From the NCBI GenBank assembly GCA_009926615.1, contig RFOM01000017.1:1-59129 (forward strand): a DNA stretch of 59,129 nucleotides. Reading direction: 5' to 3'. The position numbers were made by a program, and so were the translations under genes. The stretch comes from Pseudomonadota bacterium. GTDB taxonomy: Bacteria; Bdellovibrionota_B; Oligoflexia; Silvanigrellales; Silvanigrellaceae. This document shows positions 16,980 through 25,650 of this stretch, piece after piece; the first letter of the stretch is position 1, and each line of letters opens with the position of its first letter. The notes under the pieces were generated by a model. It did no database searches and had not been told where the DNA came from. It saw only the letters and a program-made list of their open reading frames with translations.

Positions 16980-18038
16980 ATGGATAACTCTGTTTTGATT
17001 GTCGGGGACCCGCTCGAAGGGCTCAAATTCGACTCCGATTCATCGCTTGCCATGGCTGAAGGGGCTCTCGGACTGGGCTGCCAAGCCTTTTGGACAACCG
17101 CCGAAAATATTGGACTTCTTAACGGTGTACCAGTGGTTTCGGAATTATTTGAGATTAAGAAAGTAAACTCTTCCGCACTGCCGGAAATCGAAAAGAAATT
17201 AATTGCCGGCACTCCCAAACCGCTCGGACAGTTCAGAAAAATCTTCATCCGCAAAGATCCGCCCTTCGATCAAAGCTATATGGATTTATGCTGGATTTTG
17301 TCGCAATGCAGAGCGGAGCAAGTCATCAATAATCCTTTGTCGCTCCTCTCCCATCACGAAAAACTCACCCCGTGGCAGCTTGTCAGGGAAGGCGTTATTC
17401 CCGAGTACATGAGCGTACCCACCTTGGTTTCGCGTGATCCCCGTGAACTTTTGCAATTTGCAGAACAGCAGTTTGAAACGGCAGAACTCTTTTTGAAGCA
17501 GTTCGCCGCGCTGGAGGTCTTCAAAGACTTCAGATTCCGAATGCTCTGCAAACCATGGAGAGGACATGGCGGCCGCGGAATTGTCACGTTTTTATCTCCT
17601 GCCGACGTGCAGAAGTGGATTCGGCAAATGCCGGTAAACCGGAACAGCCTTTTGGAGCTTTTTATTTTCCAGCCGCTGCTGCCTGAGATTTCCACAAAGG
17701 GTGACCGGCGTGTTTTTGCAATCAACGGTCGGGTATTTTTCGACTTCGTCCGTTTTCCTGCTGCCGGCAAAATCGAAGCAAATCTGGCGCAGGGCGGAAG
17801 CGCAATTCTTGACAAGATGTCAGCGGATCTTTTTGCTTCAGCAACGAAAATAGCAATATACTTGAAGCAAAAGGGGATATTGATCGCGGGAATGGATTTC
17901 ATCGGTGATCGGCTCACAGAAGTCAACGTAACCTCTCCGACAGGTATACGCACCTATGAAAATCTCACGGCAACGAAATGTTCAGCCGCATTGATGACGG
18001 AATTGCTGAAAACTGCGGACTCGGGAGATGAAATTTAA
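16980..18038 (+). CDS. gshB: Glutathione synthetase-like ATP-grasp ligase
   Basis: This 352-residue ATP-grasp protein follows the GshB layout. It has an N-terminal substrate domain with FIRKDPPFDQSYMDLCWIL, the ATP-grasp lysine and glycine loop KPWRGHGGRGIV, GDRRVFAINGRVF and the C-terminal metal/glutathione stretch GMDFIGDRLTEVNVTSPTG. It would join gamma-glutamylcysteine and glycine. No gshA is present in the window. GGAG lies 12 bases before the ATG. The lipoprotein gene begins at the base right after its stop, suggesting coupling. Confidence 0.9.
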   Translation: MDNSVLIVGDPLEGLKFDSDSSLAMAEGALGLGCQAFWTTAENIGLLNGVPVVSELFEIKKVNSSALPEIEKKLIAGTPKPLGQFRKIFIRKDPPFDQSYMDLCWILSQCRAEQVINNPLSLLSHHEKLTPWQLVREGVIPEYMSVPTLVSRDPRELLQFAEQQFETAELFLKQFAALEVFKDFRFRMLCKPWRGHGGRGIVTFLSPADVQKWIRQMPVNRNSLLELFIFQPLLPEISTKGDRRVFAINGRVFFDFVRFPAAGKIEANLAQGGSAILDKMSADLFASATKIAIYLKQKGILIAGMDFIGDRLTEVNVTSPTGIRTYENLTATKCSAALMTELLKTADSGDEI

Positions 18039-18752
18039 ATGTCTCGGATATTTTTCAGATTCGCAGTCTTTGCATGGAGTGCCTTTATTCTGTCCTGTGC
18101 CAGTACCCGCTCATATGAGTGGCAGCAGAGCAATCTGCGTGAGGCACTCACGAATTTGCAGAAGAGTTGCAAACTGACCTCCAAAAGCGGTTTTACTGCC
18201 GAAGCGGGCATACCGTCTTTCGGAACGGCACGTATTGATGCTGCATGGGATTCGGCCGGCAATCTCAACGGTCAGATCGTCAACACACTCGGCGAAGATT
18301 TACTGAATTTCAAGATTGACGGTTCCGGAATTCTCCAGTCCGATGTCGGGGTGAGGAAAGATTTGGCACTTGGTATTGCTCTGGATTTTCTTGCTGAACT
18401 CGGCACATCCAAGACCCGATTGCTTTTATGTTCAGGTCTCTTCATTGCAAGCAGTGAAGAGTACGCTCAGGAGTTTGGCCACGAAAAATCGCAGGTCAGC
18501 TTCAATATCAAATCAAATTTTTCTCAGTGGCGGGTCAAATCCGAACTCACGCCGGTGCAACCGGAAGATGCGAAACCGCAAGACTCACTCAAAATCAAAA
18601 GTGCAGTGCAAACTCAGGGTCTTATTTTGAGCCGCACGGTCGCAGACATTGAATGGATCGGCACGAAAAAAAGCGGCCTGTTCAGACCGCTGGAAATGAC
18701 AGTCAAGGCAGGCCCTCAGTCAATCAAATTGTCGTTCCTCGACTTTGAGTGA
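18039..18752 (+). CDS. Lipoprotein of unknown function
   Basis: A 237-residue protein not recognised. It starts immediately after the gshB stop (TAAATG). The N-terminus MSRIFFRFAVFAWSAFILSC is a lipoprotein signal with Cys at residue 20 followed by Ala-Ser. The mature part is predicted beta-rich, without motifs I can name; a LolB- or VioE-like beta fold is possible but not supported by signature residues. It is probably anchored in the envelope. The last 29 bases overlap the convergent small gene on the opposite strand. Confidence 0.6.
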   Translation: MSRIFFRFAVFAWSAFILSCASTRSYEWQQSNLREALTNLQKSCKLTSKSGFTAEAGIPSFGTARIDAAWDSAGNLNGQIVNTLGEDLLNFKIDGSGILQSDVGVRKDLALGIALDFLAELGTSKTRLLLCSGLFIASSEEYAQEFGHEKSQVSFNIKSNFSQWRVKSELTPVQPEDAKPQDSLKIKSAVQTQGLILSRTVADIEWIGTKKSGLFRPLEMTVKAGPQSIKLSFLDFE

Positions 18753-19026
18753 CCTTTTTGGAAACTTCGCTCAGCAGATCCTTGGGCTTGGAATTTTCGC
18801 GGTCTTTTTCCTGTTCTTTCTTTTTTCTGCGAGCTTCCAGCGTCGTCACCATTGACGAAAAAGTTGCAAACGCGGACTCAAAATCCTCATCCGACAATCC
18901 CTGAACTTGAGTCAGCAATTGCTGCAAAATATAATTTCGCTTTTGCATTCTGCTCATGCTGTCAAAACGGGCAGCCTGATCTTCCATCATTCGGGCCAGT
19001 TCAGTTTCGTCGAAATACTGTTTCAC
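18724..19026 (-). CDS. Small hypothetical helical protein
   Basis: A 100-residue protein, unrecognised. I choose the GTG at 19026, because AAAGGAGG sits five to eight bases upstream on this strand; an ATG at 19050 lies before that ribosome site. The sequence is all-helical: LARMMEDQAARFDSMSRMQK, then LSDEDFESAFATFSSMVTTL, then a highly charged coiled-coil stretch (EARRKKKEQEKDRENSKPKD). It has no signal or membrane segment. Its 3' end overlaps the convergent lipoprotein gene by 29 bases. Confidence 0.6.
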   Translation of the reverse strand: MKQYFDETELARMMEDQAARFDSMSRMQKRNYILQQLLTQVQGLSDEDFESAFATFSSMVTTLEARRKKKEQEKDRENSKPKDLLSEVSKKVTQSRGTTI

Positions 19027-19092
19027 AACCGCCTCCTTTCGCCGACACACGGATCGGCAGGCAAGCGGACGGGATTAAACGGCGGCGAGATA

Positions 19093-19122
19093 TTGACAGA
19101 TGCAGCTCATGCCCGCTCTATA
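19093..19122 (+). promoter_or_regulatory. Putative sigma-70 promoter for mltG
   Basis: A perfect TTGACA (19093-19098) is followed 18 bases later by TCTATA, or 20 bases later by TATAGA (19119-19124), about 50 bases before the mltG start. The -35 is strong and the -10 spacing imperfect, so this is a moderate candidate. Confidence 0.4.
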
Positions 19123-19170
19123 GACTCAAAATGGAGTGAGTTAACATATCGGGGTGAGTGAGGAAATATT

Positions 19171-20202
19171 ATGTTCAAAGCATTTCTCGCCTTTCTTGTG
19201 CTGGCTTGCGCTTCGGGTTCAGGATTGGTTTATTATGCCGGCAAATGGTGGTCCGACGATTTCGTCAACATCAGCTCCCCCGTAGAACTCACCATCAAAG
19301 ATGGTTCCAGCATTCACGGCGTGGCAAACGAGCTTGCCAAAAGACAACTCATAACGCAGAACGGCCGCTACTTTGCCTTGGGATGGCGGTTCACTATGCC
19401 CAACGCAACCCTCAAGGCCGGTGAATACAGATTTGAAGGACAGCTCACACCTGCAAAAATTGCACGTATCTTGTCCACCGGTCAGGTGTTTTCGGTTTCC
19501 GTGACAATTCCTGAAGGTTTGAACATGTATCAAATCGCGGAAAAGCTCGAAACAGTGTTCAAGGACACTCCAAAAACGCGCTGGCTCGAATTGATGAAGG
19601 ACAAAAAATTACTCGAATCACTTCCCGGAAATCCGTTTCACGCAGAGGGATTTTTATTTCCTGATACATATAATTTCAATCAGCGTGCCCAGCCTCAGGA
19701 CGTTATCGGCACCATGATTCAGACGTTCAAAAAGAACTTCTCGAATGACATTGCCGAAGCGGGACAAAAATTAAATTTGAATCCTCTTCAAATTGTCACC
19801 TTGGCCTCAATTATAGAAAAAGAAACCGGTAAAGCTGAAGAAAGACCTCATATCTCGTCTGTATTTCATAACCGCCTGAGACTGGGCATGAGACTCCAGA
19901 CGGATCCGACTGTTATTTACGGCATCTGGGAACGGTACGACGGGAACATCAGAAAGTCAGACCTTAAAACGCTGACTCCATACAACACTTACATGATTTC
20001 AGGCCTGCCGCCCGGCCCCATCGCAAGTCCCGGACTTGCCGCGCTGAAGGCATCGGTAAATCCGCTGACCAGCGAGGACCTTTATTTCGTCAGCAAAGGT
20101 GACGGAAGTCATATTTTCTCGCGAAATTTGCATGATCACCAAAAAAGCGTTTACCAATATCAAATACAGCCCTCGCGAAACAGGGCTGCGCAAAACAATT
20201 AA
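19171..20202 (+). CDS. mltG: Endolytic murein transglycosylase MltG
   Basis: This 343-residue YceG/MltG protein has one N-terminal membrane helix (residues 3-23), a LysM-like domain (PVELTIKDGSSIHGVANELA) and the catalytic domain with the essential Glu in ASIIEKETG. SSVFHNRLRLGMRLQTDPTV, TPYNTYMISGLPPGPIASPG and YFVSKGDGSHIFS follow. It cleaves nascent glycan strands in the periplasm near the inner membrane. The ATG has GTGAGG upstream. The Rsm22-like gene begins 15 bases past the stop. Companions often seen elsewhere (pabC, tmk, yqgF) are absent. Confidence 0.95.
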   Translation: MFKAFLAFLVLACASGSGLVYYAGKWWSDDFVNISSPVELTIKDGSSIHGVANELAKRQLITQNGRYFALGWRFTMPNATLKAGEYRFEGQLTPAKIARILSTGQVFSVSVTIPEGLNMYQIAEKLETVFKDTPKTRWLELMKDKKLLESLPGNPFHAEGFLFPDTYNFNQRAQPQDVIGTMIQTFKKNFSNDIAEAGQKLNLNPLQIVTLASIIEKETGKAEERPHISSVFHNRLRLGMRLQTDPTVIYGIWERYDGNIRKSDLKTLTPYNTYMISGLPPGPIASPGLAALKASVNPLTSEDLYFVSKGDGSHIFSRNLHDHQKSVYQYQIQPSRNRAAQNN

Positions 20203-20216
20203 TTCCGGAGATTTTT

Positions 20217-21479
20217 TTGAATTCCCCTTTACACTGGTGGCTGCAGGATTCTCCGCTGGATATTCTTTCGGGACCCGAACTCCTGCGAAACTGGTCTCTC
20301 CTGCTTTTCGGCACGGAAAAGCCCGCCGAGACTCAGATTCAGTCAACTGCCGATCTCACTCAGCAGCTTTGGTCAAAATTTAACACGATGAGAGATCATC
20401 TTGAGCGCGACTACATGTCGGCAGACAAAAACCTGCAAGCTTATCTGGCCTCGTTCTACATCCCCAATGTCGAGCGAACCCGCAATATCCTCAGTGCCCC
20501 TGTGAACGCTATACATCTGGAAAAAATTGTACAAAACGAAACTGTCCAAGTCATCGACTTCGGCGCCGGCCCGTTGAGCGCCTCGGCTGGTTTGCTTTTG
20601 GCCCTGAATGCGTTGCGCGGCCGGTTGGGCAAAGAAGCGTTCAAGTGCAGAGAAATTAATATCTGCGCAGTCGAGAGGTCAGAAAAGGCCTTCAGCAAGG
20701 GTCTGCAGATACTCAGCCGGACAGCCTGCAAAGATGTCATCATTAATGCCACCCGCGCAACATCAATACCGGCGGAGAGAAAATTTCATATTGCGCTGGC
20801 TGCAAATGTCATCAATGAATTGCCGGAAAAGCACAAATTCAAAACCTCGATGCAGTTCGCACAGTCTCTCGATGCCTCTTCGGCAAATTTGGCTTTGATC
20901 CTTGAACCCGGTCAGGAGTTACATTCACGGGGCCTTGCGGATATTCGTGATCATCTTTGCACCGCCGAAGAATTGAAGAATTTTGCTGTCATTGCACCGT
21001 GTCTGCATAAAAAAGAGTGTCCACTGTCGTCCAAAAAATCCCGAAATGACTGGTGTTGGTTCAAATCTTCCTTCAGATCTCCGTCGCTTCTGGAACAAAT
21101 TGATCGCAAGTCCAAAATTCAACACACAGAACTCGCGTACTCCTATATCTCCTTTTCGACGAACGAAACCGCAGTTCCGCAAAAAGCCGGCAACCAACTG
21201 CGGGCAATTGCCGTCAGCGACGAAATGGACGCCGGACAACCGGATGATGCGGAAAAAAGATTGGATTACTTCAAAAACAATCTGTTCACCGGCGCAAAGC
21301 GGCCTGAAAATGAGAATCTTGCCAAACTTGCCCGCACGGGAACAAAAACCAAACTTTGCGCTGAGACGGGTGACTATCTCGGAGGTCTGAGACATTCCGA
21401 ATCCGCTCGGGAAAAACTGCGTCGGGGAACTGAAATCTCCGACTCAACAATATTCGCGGCGATCATCAAAGAAAGATAA
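20217..21479 (+). CDS. Rsm22-family small ribosomal subunit methyltransferase-like protein
   Basis: This 420-residue protein has a SAM-binding start VIDFGAGPLSASAGLLLAL, then AANVINELPEKHKF and LILEPGQELHSRGLADIRD. The cysteine segment VIAPCLHKKECPLSS with NDWCWFKSSFR resembles the metal-binding region of Rsm22 proteins (PF09243). Family members act in small-subunit rRNA/ribosome assembly, and some bind an iron-sulfur cluster; methylation of a specific base here is inferred. The start is TTG at 20217, with CCGGAG upstream. A charged C-terminal tail of about 80 residues (ending IFAAIIKER) has no known domain. Confidence 0.75.
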   Translation: MNSPLHWWLQDSPLDILSGPELLRNWSLLLFGTEKPAETQIQSTADLTQQLWSKFNTMRDHLERDYMSADKNLQAYLASFYIPNVERTRNILSAPVNAIHLEKIVQNETVQVIDFGAGPLSASAGLLLALNALRGRLGKEAFKCREINICAVERSEKAFSKGLQILSRTACKDVIINATRATSIPAERKFHIALAANVINELPEKHKFKTSMQFAQSLDASSANLALILEPGQELHSRGLADIRDHLCTAEELKNFAVIAPCLHKKECPLSSKKSRNDWCWFKSSFRSPSLLEQIDRKSKIQHTELAYSYISFSTNETAVPQKAGNQLRAIAVSDEMDAGQPDDAEKRLDYFKNNLFTGAKRPENENLAKLARTGTKTKLCAETGDYLGGLRHSESAREKLRRGTEISDSTIFAAIIKER

Positions 21480-21482
21480 GAC

Positions 21483-22082
21483 TCAGGTTTTTTTCAGTTT
21501 GACCGCGTAATCCCAAATATACTCACCGGCGCTCCAGAGACTGACGATGAGCGCGAGCCACATCGAAACAAGGCCCCAAAATGAAAATGAAAAGAAGCCC
21601 CATTGGAATGACAAAGTCAGTCCGACAATCCCGACGTCAAGAAAAAATGTTTTGGTTTTTCCCAACCAGCTGGAAGACAAAATTATATTATCTTCATGCG
21701 CTGCAATTCTGAGAGCGTTAATCCCCAAATCCCGCACGATCAAAATAACGGCCATCCATCCGGCGAGGCGATGTTTTTCCACCAGAATGACCAGAGCAGA
21801 AACAACGAGAAGTTTGTCTGCCAGAGGATCAAGCAATTTCCCGATAATAGTTTCAACCCCGTATTTGCGGGCTATCCAGCCGTCAAAAAAGTCGGTGATT
21901 GCCGCCAGCGCAAACAACAACGCGGCTGCAAGATCAGTTACGGAAAGAGGAATGACCTCTCCCCGCGTATTGAGCACCGCACCCTGATTCATGAGCGCAA
22001 CCACTGCCGGAATGCAGGCTATTCTGAGGAGAGTGAGTTGATTCGGAAGCCTGCGCAACCACGGAGAGACAGTCTGGTTCAT
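21483..22082 (-). CDS. pgsA: CDP-diacylglycerol--glycerol-3-phosphate 3-phosphatidyltransferase
   Basis: A 199-residue integral membrane protein with the CDP-alcohol phosphotransferase motif DGWIARKYGVETIIGKLLDP followed by LADK, i.e. DGx2ARx8Gx3Dx3D. Several hydrophobic helices surround it. It makes phosphatidylglycerophosphate, first step to phosphatidylglycerol and cardiolipin. I set the start at the ATG at 22082 (MNQTVSPWLRRLPNQLTLLR), nine bases after a GAGG on this strand; a TTG at 22091 is less likely. It is convergent with the Rsm22-like gene, only 3 bases apart, so termination must occur inside one of the genes. Confidence 0.93.
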   Translation of the reverse strand: MNQTVSPWLRRLPNQLTLLRIACIPAVVALMNQGAVLNTRGEVIPLSVTDLAAALLFALAAITDFFDGWIARKYGVETIIGKLLDPLADKLLVVSALVILVEKHRLAGWMAVILIVRDLGINALRIAAHEDNIILSSSWLGKTKTFFLDVGIVGLTLSFQWGFFSFSFWGLVSMWLALIVSLWSAGEYIWDYAVKLKKT

Positions 22083-22237
22083 TTTCAACAACCTCGTCCC
22101 GCCATAGAGCTCCCAATGAGATTCAGCGGTCCGGAGTGCTTTAACATGAACCTTCGGGAAGAGAAATTTCCTGAGCCCGTTGTCATTTAAAAGATGGAAT
22201 CAGGCGCGTAAATAATCGTTAATCTCCCCTGTATTGC

Positions 22238-22266
22238 TTGACTCTGCAACATTCGGGTTTTAGCCT
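22238..22266 (+). promoter_or_regulatory. Putative sigma-70 promoter for peroxiredoxin
   Basis: TTGACT (22238-22243), 17 bases, then TAGCCT (22261-22266), 60 bases before the peroxiredoxin ATG. The -35 matches five of six, the -10 three of six. No OxyR-like site was identified around it. Confidence 0.4.
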
Positions 22267-22326
22267 CTGCCCGTGCAAATCGTAGTTTTTACAAATGCAC
22301 TCTTTTTAATCAACCGGAGGTTCACA

Positions 22327-22911
22327 ATGAGCGTACTCGTTGGTCGTCAGGCACCCAATTTTAAAGCAGAGGCTGTCGTTAACGGAGATTTCAAGGAAAT
22401 CCAGCTTTCGGATTACCGCGGCAAGAAGAACGTTGTCCTGTTCTTCTATCCCTTGGACTTCACATTTGTTTGTCCTACTGAACTTCATGCTTTTCAGGAA
22501 AAACTTGCAGATTTTCAAAAGCGCGACGTCGAAGTGCTGGCCTGCAGCATTGACAGCAAATTCTCGCATTTCGCATGGCTCAACACTGCAAAGGATCAAG
22601 GCGGCATCAACGGCGTCAAGTATCCTCTGATCTCCGACATCCACAGAACCATCGCACGCGATTACGACGTTCTGAGTGATGCGGGCGTCTCTTTCCGCGG
22701 CCTTTTCCTGATCGACAAAAATGGAATTGTCCGTCACCAGCTCGTGAATGATCTGCCGCTCGGCCGTAACGTAGACGAGGCTCTCCGCCTTGTTGACGCG
22801 CTGGCGCATGTCGAAAAGCACGGCGAAGTTTGTCCGGCAAACTGGTCAACGGGCAAAGATGCCATGAAGGCAACCAAAGAGGGTGTGTCCACCTACCTCG
22901 CGAAACACTAA
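22327..22911 (+). CDS. Typical 2-Cys peroxiredoxin (AhpC/Prx1 class)
   Basis: This 194-residue protein has the peroxidatic Cys in FYPLDFTFVCPTELHAF (about residue 49) and the resolving Cys in GEVCPANW near the C-terminus. It reduces hydrogen peroxide and organic peroxides using thioredoxin or an AhpF-type partner, neither of which is in the window. The ATG at 22327 is chosen because ACCGGAGG lies upstream; an upstream in-frame start at 22273 precedes the ribosome site and would add an unlikely 18-residue leader. It is a single-gene unit with its own promoter candidate and a strong terminator. Confidence 0.96.
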   Translation: MSVLVGRQAPNFKAEAVVNGDFKEIQLSDYRGKKNVVLFFYPLDFTFVCPTELHAFQEKLADFQKRDVEVLACSIDSKFSHFAWLNTAKDQGGINGVKYPLISDIHRTIARDYDVLSDAGVSFRGLFLIDKNGIVRHQLVNDLPLGRNVDEALRLVDALAHVEKHGEVCPANWSTGKDAMKATKEGVSTYLAKH

Positions 22912-22933
22912 GGTATTCGCTTTTATCGGTCCG

Positions 22934-22968
22934 ACGCGGAGTCCCTTGGGGAACTCCGCGTTTTTTTT
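22934..22968 (+). terminator. Rho-independent terminator of the peroxiredoxin gene
   Basis: The stem CGCGGAGT/ACTCCGCG (22935-22942 with 22953-22960) is closed by a short loop and followed by eight Ts (22961-22968). It lies 23 bases after the peroxiredoxin stop. This is a textbook intrinsic terminator. Confidence 0.92.
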
Positions 22969-23110
22969 ATGTCAAACACACGTCTTTGCGAATCCCTGCC
23001 AAAAACGAAAAAATGTTATCCTTTGAGGGTAAACACGCAGTCGTCGCTCATTGCGCGGCATTCTGCGTGGTTGATGTTGACAACGCGGATCAATCAGGAG
23101 CATCGCCTTG

Positions 23111-24451
23111 ATGACCAATTCATACCGGACCAGTGCATTTGCATTGCTGCTGCTTTGTTCTCCCTCGATGACATTCGCACAGGGAGACGTTCCTTCGCCG
23201 ACCGGTGCTCCGGAAAAAGACAGCGACAAACCGGTTTTCGTCGGCAAAGAGGAATCAGACGAAGACGCAGGCACATCCAGAACAAGATCGAGAGACGTGA
23301 TTTCCGGCACAGGAATCATTTTTATCGCGCCGCAAGCCGACGTTGGCTATCTGTCGACGACACCGAATTCAGCCAATATTTTTAGCAAACTGGAATCAAC
23401 TGCCAGCGGGTGGCTTGTTGAACCAAAGATTGGCTTCGGCCTGTTCAGCGAAAAATTGGCACTGGACGTTTTGGCAGGTGTTCAAATCAGTTCGCTCGCG
23501 GGCAATATTTTAGGCTCAATCAAAGACTTTTCCAATGAATCAGCGTCTGCGGAGTATAATAAATTCGAGACTGCCAAACCCTACACAGCCAAAGCAACGG
23601 CCACCTTGCTTGAGGGAAATGCGAGAATCCGGTTTCAAAAAGGTGCCATGCAGGCCGGATTGGCAGCATCAACCGTCTTTGCATCCGGCAGCCGCCTTTA
23701 CTCATCGGTTCCCGACGTCGGAGTCAACTACGCTGTGCTGGCCGGTCCGCAGTTTGTTTACGAGCAAAGAATCAAAGACGACCTGTTCAGAGTCGGAGCT
23801 TCAACCCAGTTTTCTTTGACCGGAAACCAGCGCAACGCTTTCAGCTTCCGCGTCGGTGCATCTTATTCATTTCTGCTCAACTCGCCCTTCCTGAAGGTGA
23901 CAGAAAAGAAGGTTGTAAAAAACCGGACCACAGTGCAGAAAAAAATTGTAACGACGAGAGAGCAAAGCGTCATTGAGAAGGAAAACGTAAAATTTATTTT
24001 CGACTCCCAGACAATTAACTTCAAGTTTAACAAAGCAGAGCTGTCCGACCGCTCGCAGGCTTTCGTTTCCGGTCTTGGTCAAATATTCGCTGCGCAGCGA
24101 TCCGACTGGCAAAAACTGGTTGTCGAAGGCCACACTGACTCCAAAGGAAATGACGATTACAACAAGAAACTCTCCCAGCAGAGAGCCGACAACGTTAAAC
24201 GTGTACTCGTCGAAAACGGTTTAAGTGCGGACGACGTGCAGGCCATCGGCTACGGAGAAGAAAGACTTCTGAAAAACCCCGAGCAAACAGAACTTGACTA
24301 CGCAAAAAACCGAAGAGTTGAAATCAATATTCAAGGCATCCGCGATGCACGAATACTTCAGCGCTCAATCAGAAGACTCGAAAACGAGCTTTTCTCGACA
24401 CCCAAATCACAAAGATCCCCAAGTGAAAGCGATCAGGGAGCACAGCAATGA
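23111..24451 (+). CDS. OmpA-like outer-membrane protein with peptidoglycan-binding domain
   Basis: A 446-residue exported protein. The signal peptide is MTNSYRTSAFALLLLCSPSM, then TFA before the mature protein. Residues 60-265 alternate in beta-strand fashion, consistent with an outer-membrane barrel. A short charged linker (KKVVKNRTTVQKKIVTTREQ) leads to the OmpA C-terminal domain, with VVEGHTDSKGNDDYNKKLSQ and QRADNVKRVL carrying the Asp and Arg that bind diaminopimelate, and AKNRRVEINI. It likely ties the outer membrane to peptidoglycan. GGAG at 23097-23100 serves either TTG 23108 or ATG 23111; I choose ATG. The stop overlaps the next start (ATGA). Confidence 0.85.
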   Translation: MTNSYRTSAFALLLLCSPSMTFAQGDVPSPTGAPEKDSDKPVFVGKEESDEDAGTSRTRSRDVISGTGIIFIAPQADVGYLSTTPNSANIFSKLESTASGWLVEPKIGFGLFSEKLALDVLAGVQISSLAGNILGSIKDFSNESASAEYNKFETAKPYTAKATATLLEGNARIRFQKGAMQAGLAASTVFASGSRLYSSVPDVGVNYAVLAGPQFVYEQRIKDDLFRVGASTQFSLTGNQRNAFSFRVGASYSFLLNSPFLKVTEKKVVKNRTTVQKKIVTTREQSVIEKENVKFIFDSQTINFKFNKAELSDRSQAFVSGLGQIFAAQRSDWQKLVVEGHTDSKGNDDYNKKLSQQRADNVKRVLVENGLSADDVQAIGYGEERLLKNPEQTELDYAKNRRVEINIQGIRDARILQRSIRRLENELFSTPKSQRSPSESDQGAQQ

Positions 24452-25626
24452 GAAAGTCACTCCAATTCGCAGCTTTGTTCATCAGCCTGCTGCTGCAAGT
24501 CCTTCCCTCTGAAGGACAGGCAGCCCCAAGAAGAAAAAAATCTTCCTCAAAATCCGGCTCACCCGACGAAAAGATCCTTGGCGCTGTCACCACGCAGAAA
24601 AAAATAAGAGTCAAAGGGGAAACCAGCGGATTGAGCGGAATCATCGGCGGTGAATACGGAGTTTTAAAAGCCACACCGAAGGATACGGCCACATTCGGAC
24701 CGAAGAACGGAACCGCTCTTGAATTAAAGCTCCTCTCGGGATGGCTCTTCAGTGACTTTATGATCGATTCCGGACTGGGCTTTTACTACTACAAAGTCAG
24801 GGGAAAAGAATATCCGCTGGTCAACGGTTCAAGAATAGACGGAGACCGCGAATTGGCGGTTTCGGGACTGCTTTTTGAATTCTCCCCGTCCTACCGTCTG
24901 ACCGACGAACTTTTTTCGGGCGGAGTTCTGCAGTTCAGAACTCCCGGATATGCAAGTTATTATTCAGATGCCGATCCCTCGGCACTCCTGTTCTCCGTAG
25001 GGGGTCAGCTGGGGTTCCAGTTCTTCGATCGCGAACTGAACAGCCGTATTACGCTCAAAGCAATTACCAACCTCGGGCTTTCGGGCTGGAGTGACATTGC
25101 TTATTTGGGCGGAGTGCAATTCGGCCTGCCGTTCAGGCAGCCGGACTCGCTTGTGATCAGAAAAACAACCGTCGTCAACAAACTGCGCGATGTCGTCGAA
25201 TACAGGAAAAAAGACTTTACTATTACAGTTTCGGCCAACGTGGTTAAGCTTGCGTTGGACAACATTCTGACTTTTTATGTTGACCCGTCGGGACGCCCGA
25301 CATTGACTGCAGAGGCTCAGTCCTTTCTGGTTGATCTCGGAGCCTCTCTTTCTTCGAATCTTTCGCTTTTCGAAGTTCTCAGAATCGACGCACAGTCACC
25401 TGAGCACATCACCACCGTTCACGACAGTCTCATCTCGATCGGCGTGACCGAGGCAAAAATCAAAAAAGGAAAAAGTCTGCAGGCTGTTGCCGACGGCGGA
25501 AACGCGAGTGTGGACTTTACCTTCAGCGGTGTGAAAGATGCGAATACTCTGGCCGAAAGAATCAGAGGGGCAATGAAGTCTGCAAGAATTCCCGAGAATT
25601 GCAACAAGAACGGAACTTGCGAATAA
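24448..25626 (+). CDS. Outer-membrane protein with degenerate OmpA-like C-terminal region
   Basis: A 392-residue exported protein, co-translated with the OmpA-like gene (ATGA overlap). The signal peptide (MRKSLQFAALFISLLLQVLP...) is followed by a basic Ser/Lys linker (RRKKSSSKSGS). A beta-rich part (about 65-235: WLFSDFMIDSGLGFYYYKVR) is again barrel-like. Residues 250-390 share the layout of the OmpA domain (ITVSANVVKLALDNILTFYV) but lack the DxxG...LSxxRA residues that bind peptidoglycan. It looks like a paralogue of the upstream protein that has lost wall binding. A heteromeric or modulatory role is inference. Confidence 0.65.
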   Translation: MRKSLQFAALFISLLLQVLPSEGQAAPRRKKSSSKSGSPDEKILGAVTTQKKIRVKGETSGLSGIIGGEYGVLKATPKDTATFGPKNGTALELKLLSGWLFSDFMIDSGLGFYYYKVRGKEYPLVNGSRIDGDRELAVSGLLFEFSPSYRLTDELFSGGVLQFRTPGYASYYSDADPSALLFSVGGQLGFQFFDRELNSRITLKAITNLGLSGWSDIAYLGGVQFGLPFRQPDSLVIRKTTVVNKLRDVVEYRKKDFTITVSANVVKLALDNILTFYVDPSGRPTLTAEAQSFLVDLGASLSSNLSLFEVLRIDAQSPEHITTVHDSLISIGVTEAKIKKGKSLQAVADGGNASVDFTFSGVKDANTLAERIRGAMKSARIPENCNKNGTCE

Positions 25627-25650
25627 ATTAAGACCCGAATACGGCAAATA

